Positions 61,405 through 64,000 of a stretch of 64,000 bases of DNA are shown here, one piece after another. Below the pieces are notes generated by a model. That model saw only the letters and a program-made list of their open reading frames with translations, had not been told where the DNA came from and did no database searches. The position numbers and the translations under genes are program-made. The first letter of the stretch is position 1. The number at the start of each line of letters is the position of its first letter. The stretch spans positions 27,668-91,667 of the forward strand of contig JAPLQI010000073.1 of NCBI GenBank assembly GCA_026399755.1. Direction: 5' to 3'. This DNA comes from Pseudomonadota bacterium. Lineage in GTDB: Bacteria; Pseudomonadota; Gammaproteobacteria; Burkholderiales; Chitinibacteraceae.

Positions 61405-61434
61405 TGCAGTTTGGCCTTATTGGGCCAAACTGCA
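61405..61434. terminator. hairpin between convergent DUF1501 and gpsA genes
   Basis: TGCAGTTTGGCC pairs perfectly with GGCCAAACTGCA around TTATTG. No clear T run follows on either strand, so its strength as a terminator is uncertain. Confidence 0.55.
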
Positions 61435-61446
61435 GCGCGAATTGGT

Positions 61447-62442
61447 CTAGCTGCGCTCTGATTCCATCTTTGGGCTACGCCCCATCAGCTCAGACAAAAT
61501 ATCTTGTACCGGCATATGCTCAAACAGCATTTTGCATACGGCCGCAGTAATGGGCATTTCAATCCCTAGCCCATTGGCTTGACGTAAGACTTCCCTTGCC
61601 GTAGGCACGCCTTCTGCGACATGGCCTAAATTCTTTAAGATATCGTCCAGATTTAAACCCTGAGCCAATAACAAACCGACACGGCGATTGCGTGATAAAT
61701 CGCCGGTTGCGGTTAGCATCAAATCACCAATCCCAGCAAGGCCCATCATGGTTTCTGTTTTGCCACCTAAGGCTGCGGCAAAGCGTGCCATTTCGGCAAG
61801 TCCTCGGGTCAGTAGTGCCGCTCGAGCGTTTAGACCAAGGTTTAAGCCATCACATACGCCAGCAGCAATTGCAATCACGTTTTTAACGGCGGCGCCAATT
61901 TCTACGCCAATCAAATCATCGCTGGCATAGAGGCGTAAGACTGAAGTATTGAGCTCTTCTACGGTGTGGCGAGCAAATTGCACATCGCTCGCGGCAATGG
62001 TCACAGCAGCAGGTAGGCCTTGAGCCACTTCCTGAGCAAAGCTTGGGCCAGATAACATGCCACGCGGTACTTCATCTGCCATTTCTTCTTTGGCAACTTG
62101 GTGGGGCAGCAACATCGTGCCTGCTTCTAAGCCTTTGCAGGCCCAAAGTACGGCAGCTTTGCAATCTAAGTTGCGTAAAGCTTTTAGCGAAGTGCGTAAG
62201 CCTGACATCGGCGTCACAATCAAAACCAGTTCAGCACCTTGTACGGCATAGGCTAGATCTGTGGTTACAGATAGTGAGTCAGGAAAAGCCGCATCAGCTA
62301 GGTAGCGAGGGTTAGCTCGCGCGTCTTGCATTTCTTGTACTTGATGGGCATCGCGCGACCAAAGGGTGACTTGATGTCGGTCGGCAAAACGAATTGCGAG
62401 TGCAGTGCCCCAAGAGCCTGCACCCAATATGGCTAATTTCAT
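61447..62442 (-). CDS. gpsA: NAD(P)-dependent glycerol-3-phosphate dehydrogenase
   Basis: This enzyme makes sn-glycerol-3-phosphate for phospholipid synthesis. The 331-residue protein starts [20 protein letters not shown], with the nucleotide loop GxGxxG/A. It contains [33 protein letters not shown], the catalytic lysine in [15 protein letters not shown], and [23 protein letters not shown]. The start at 62442 overlaps the stop of the SH3 gene (ATGA). It is the last gene of the grxC-secB-SH3-gpsA set. Confidence 0.95.
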   Translation of the reverse strand: MKLAILGAGSWGTALAIRFADRHQVTLWSRDAHQVQEMQDARANPRYLADAAFPDSLSVTTDLAYAVQGAELVLIVTPMSGLRTSLKALRNLDCKAAVLWACKGLEAGTMLLPHQVAKEEMADEVPRGMLSGPSFAQEVAQGLPAAVTIAASDVQFARHTVEELNTSVLRLYASDDLIGVEIGAAVKNVIAIAAGVCDGLNLGLNARAALLTRGLAEMARFAAALGGKTETMMGLAGIGDLMLTATGDLSRNRRVGLLLAQGLNLDDILKNLGHVAEGVPTAREVLRQANGLGIEMPITAAVCKMLFEHMPVQDILSELMGRSPKMESERS

Positions 62443-62885
62443 ACGCCCCACACTTCTTCGATACGAATAAAGCCAACAACACCATCACGGTGCTTTACTT
62501 TCAGCCAGCCGGTACGCGTGTTTTCTTGTAGCTCAAGTAGTAAATCTTTGCCCGCACGATAAATAATGGCTGATTTTGCATCTGCCGTTTTATAGATCGC
62601 AGAGTCTTTTAATACTTGTACGGTGTGCTTGCTACTTAAGTCTGTTTTTTTTAACCAAGCCAAACTACCCGTTCGATCACGCACTCTGGCCCAGTCACCT
62701 TGTTCGGCAAGGAGTTCAAGCGGCATGCCCTTGCTGGCTAAGAATAGTTTTTTAGCTTCATCAGCAGGGGCTTCAGATAAAACGACGCCATGGCGAGCAA
62801 TGGATCGATATTCAAGAGCAAAAGCCGCGTTGGCGGATAAAGCCAACGCAGCGATCACACTCAGTTTAATGAGTGGTTTGTGCAT
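62439..62885 (-). CDS. exported SH3-domain protein
   Basis: The 148-residue protein starts at ATG 62885, inside the end of secB (20-base overlap), and has a signal peptide ([23 protein letters not shown]). The mature part has two small bacterial SH3-like repeats: [14 protein letters not shown]...[23 protein letters not shown] and [14 protein letters not shown]...[25 protein letters not shown]. It probably binds peptidoglycan or a protein partner in the periplasm. It is linked by overlap to both secB and gpsA. Confidence 0.85.
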   Translation of the reverse strand: MHKPLIKLSVIAALALSANAAFALEYRSIARHGVVLSEAPADEAKKLFLASKGMPLELLAEQGDWARVRDRTGSLAWLKKTDLSSKHTVQVLKDSAIYKTADAKSAIIYRAGKDLLLELQENTRTGWLKVKHRDGVVGFIRIEEVWGV

Positions 62886-63336
62886 TCGCGGCCTGCTCTT
62901 CTGCTTGCTGACGCTGTTGCAAGTAGATTGCTTCAAAGTTAATCGGTTGCAACATCAGCGGTGGGAAGCCCGCGCGTGTTGTTAAGTCAGAAACCGCTTC
63001 GCGCAGGTAAGGGAACAAAATGCTTGGGCAACCAATGCCTAAAAGCGGATCCATTTCACCTTCGGGTACATTTTCAATATTGAACAAACCATTCTGGGTG
63101 ACTTCAACCAAGAAAATCGTTCGATCTTCTACGGTAGCTTGAGCTGTTACGGTTAAAGATACTTCATAGAAACCATTGTCAAAGCTACGAGCCTGGTTGC
63201 GGAACTGAATATTAAATTCAGGTTCAGCTTGCTCAAGAAAGGCTTGTGGTGAATTTGGGGACTCAAGAGAGATATCTTTAACATATAGTTTTTGAATAGC
63301 AAAAACAGGCTGAAGCTCTTGTTGTTGTTCGCTCAT
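62866..63336 (-). CDS. secB: protein-export chaperone SecB
   Basis: SecB keeps preproteins unfolded and passes them to SecA. The 156-residue protein shows QPVFAIQKLYVKDISLESPNSPQ near the start, FEVSLTVTA-like FYEVSLTVTAQAT, FLVEVTQNGLFNIENV and CPSILFPYLREAVSDLTTRAGFPPLMLQPINFEAIY. This is diagnostic. The order grxC-secB-gpsA is conserved in many proteobacteria. Confidence 0.97.
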   Translation of the reverse strand: MSEQQQELQPVFAIQKLYVKDISLESPNSPQAFLEQAEPEFNIQFRNQARSFDNGFYEVSLTVTAQATVEDRTIFLVEVTQNGLFNIENVPEGEMDPLLGIGCPSILFPYLREAVSDLTTRAGFPPLMLQPINFEAIYLQQRQQAEEQAANAQTTH

Positions 63337-63439
63337 GGCAAATCCTTATTTTCTATTTATATAGGTGGGGTAAAACGTGAGGCGAAATCATCGCACGATT
63401 TGTATGTAGATTACTACCGTCTGTCTCGGTTTGATTGTA

Positions 63440-63697
63440 TTACGCGGCTAGCAGCGCATCCAGCTCACCCGCATGATCTAGCGCAGCTAAATCATCAAAA
63501 CCACCAATGTGGCGCTCGCCAATATAAATCTGCGGCACAGTGCGACGGTTCGTGCGCGTCATCATCTCATCGCGGCGCTCTGGGTTTAGATCGATGCGCA
63601 CTTTCTCGATCTCGGTGATGCCTTTTTTGTTTAATAAACGCTCAGCCATCACGCAGTAAGGGCAGACCCCCGTGCTATACATTAAAACATTGGCCAT
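63440..63697 (-). CDS. grxC: glutaredoxin 3
   Basis: The 85-residue dithiol glutaredoxin has the active site CPYC at 12-15, TVPQIYIG (cis-Pro loop) at about 53-60, and GGFDDLAAL. The ribosome binding site AAAGGA lies just upstream. It reduces protein disulphides with glutathione. It is the first gene of the grxC-secB-SH3-gpsA group. Confidence 0.96.
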   Translation of the reverse strand: MANVLMYSTGVCPYCVMAERLLNKKGITEIEKVRIDLNPERRDEMMTRTNRRTVPQIYIGERHIGGFDDLAALDHAGELDALLAA

Positions 63698-63840
63698 TTT
63701 GGGTCCTTTAAAACCGTCTTTTAGATTAAATAATAGATGAGGGCAATTTACGATTCTACAAGTCGAAATTTTCTGCGATAGTCGACATTATGTAAATCAA
63801 TGACTTAGCGACTTCCTTGTGTTTTAACGCAGATAGGGTG

Positions 63841-63869
63841 TTGACCTAGGCGGCCCTTGCCCGTATATT
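63841..63869 (+). promoter_or_regulatory. rRNA operon promoter
   Basis: TTGACC at 63841-63846 and TATATT at 63864-63869 are 17 bases apart. The leader that follows is GC-rich and contains rrn antitermination signals, which identifies this as the promoter of an rRNA operon running off the right end. Confidence 0.75.
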
Positions 63870-64000
63870 TCGGCCTCTCGCTGCAGCGCACACAGCAACA
63901 CGGTGTTCTAGCCGCAGCGAATGATCTTTAAAAAAATACAGTCGATGAGTGTGAGTGCTTGATTCGGAAGCGAAACAAGTGCTTGCATTAGTAAGGAGTA
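63870..64000 (+). other. 16S rRNA operon leader with boxA-type antitermination signal
   Basis: TGATCTTTAAAAA at 63922-63934 resembles rrn boxA (TGCTCTTTAACA). It is followed by ACAGTCGATGAGTGTGAGTG and GCTTG stretches familiar from Neisseriales 16S leaders. The mature 16S rRNA is expected to begin just beyond position 64000. Confidence 0.7.

Noticed and set aside
1..64000. CRISPR arrays, tRNA genes, transposases, integrases and phage genes
   Set aside because: No regularly spaced repeats, no tRNA-like cloverleaf that I could recognise and no recombinase motifs were found in the translated frames.

Overview
The window reads as chromosomal DNA of a chitin-using betaproteobacterium, most likely Neisseriales (Chromobacteriaceae/Chitinibacteraceae, Iodobacter-like). 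This is inferred from gene content: secB-grxC-gpsA housekeeping genes, a GH19 chitinase with two chitin-binding modules, class I aroA, a betaproteobacterial rrn leader, and many dispersed intergenic repeats. There is no phage, insertion sequence, CRISPR array or tRNA.

Layout. 1-4183 (minus): a type II secretion block gspG-gspF-gspE, with a 42-codon micro-ORF between gspF and gspE that looks like a duplicated gspF tail fused to a copied gspE start. 4538-7066 (plus): a secreted NTF2/SnoaL-like protein, then a promoter, a tandem glycine riboswitch and L-serine dehydratase sdaA. 7219-14785: M16 and S46 exported peptidases, a DUF2087 protein, a P-loop kinase-like pseudogene with one amber codon, and a VOC protein. 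15016-18538: aspA, ynfA, a zincin-like exported protein and an unknown helical protein. 18617-26176: PhoX phosphatase with a Pho box, class II ribonucleotide reductase nrdJ, and a LysR/MFS divergent pair.

26309-35047 (plus) is the most interesting region. It holds a small PRD protein, a glycine-rich SFCGS protein, DUF4312, two membrane proteins (DUF4311, DUF4310), an amidohydrolase, a DgaE-like PLP ammonia-lyase, a DgaF-like KDGP aldolase, and a large PRD/EIIB/EIIA regulator. It looks like an uptake-and-catabolism pathway for an amino-sugar-acid-like compound, in which the SFCGS/DUF431x set takes the place of a normal PTS permease. Its transport chemistry is, to my knowledge, uncharacterised.

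35122-48125 is an iron locus: hydroxylase, exporter, acetyltransferase, one IucA/IucC synthetase, FhuF-like reductase and FhuCBD-type importer on the minus strand, with a divergent TonB receptor and a Fur-box-like site between them. 48127-53579 carries small secreted proteins, a gene with integron-cassette-like boundaries, the chitinase, a lysine-rich exported protein and a solute-binding protein. 53631-63697 is mostly housekeeping: aroA, waaF, a CHCC zinc-finger protein, ilvE, a DUF1800/DUF1501 pair, gpsA, an SH3 protein, secB and grxC. The window ends in an rRNA operon promoter and leader whose 16S gene lies just outside.

At least five families of intergenic repeats recur. One (about 260-320 bp, three copies) sits between genes of the catabolic and siderophore clusters, always in the same orientation relative to transcription.
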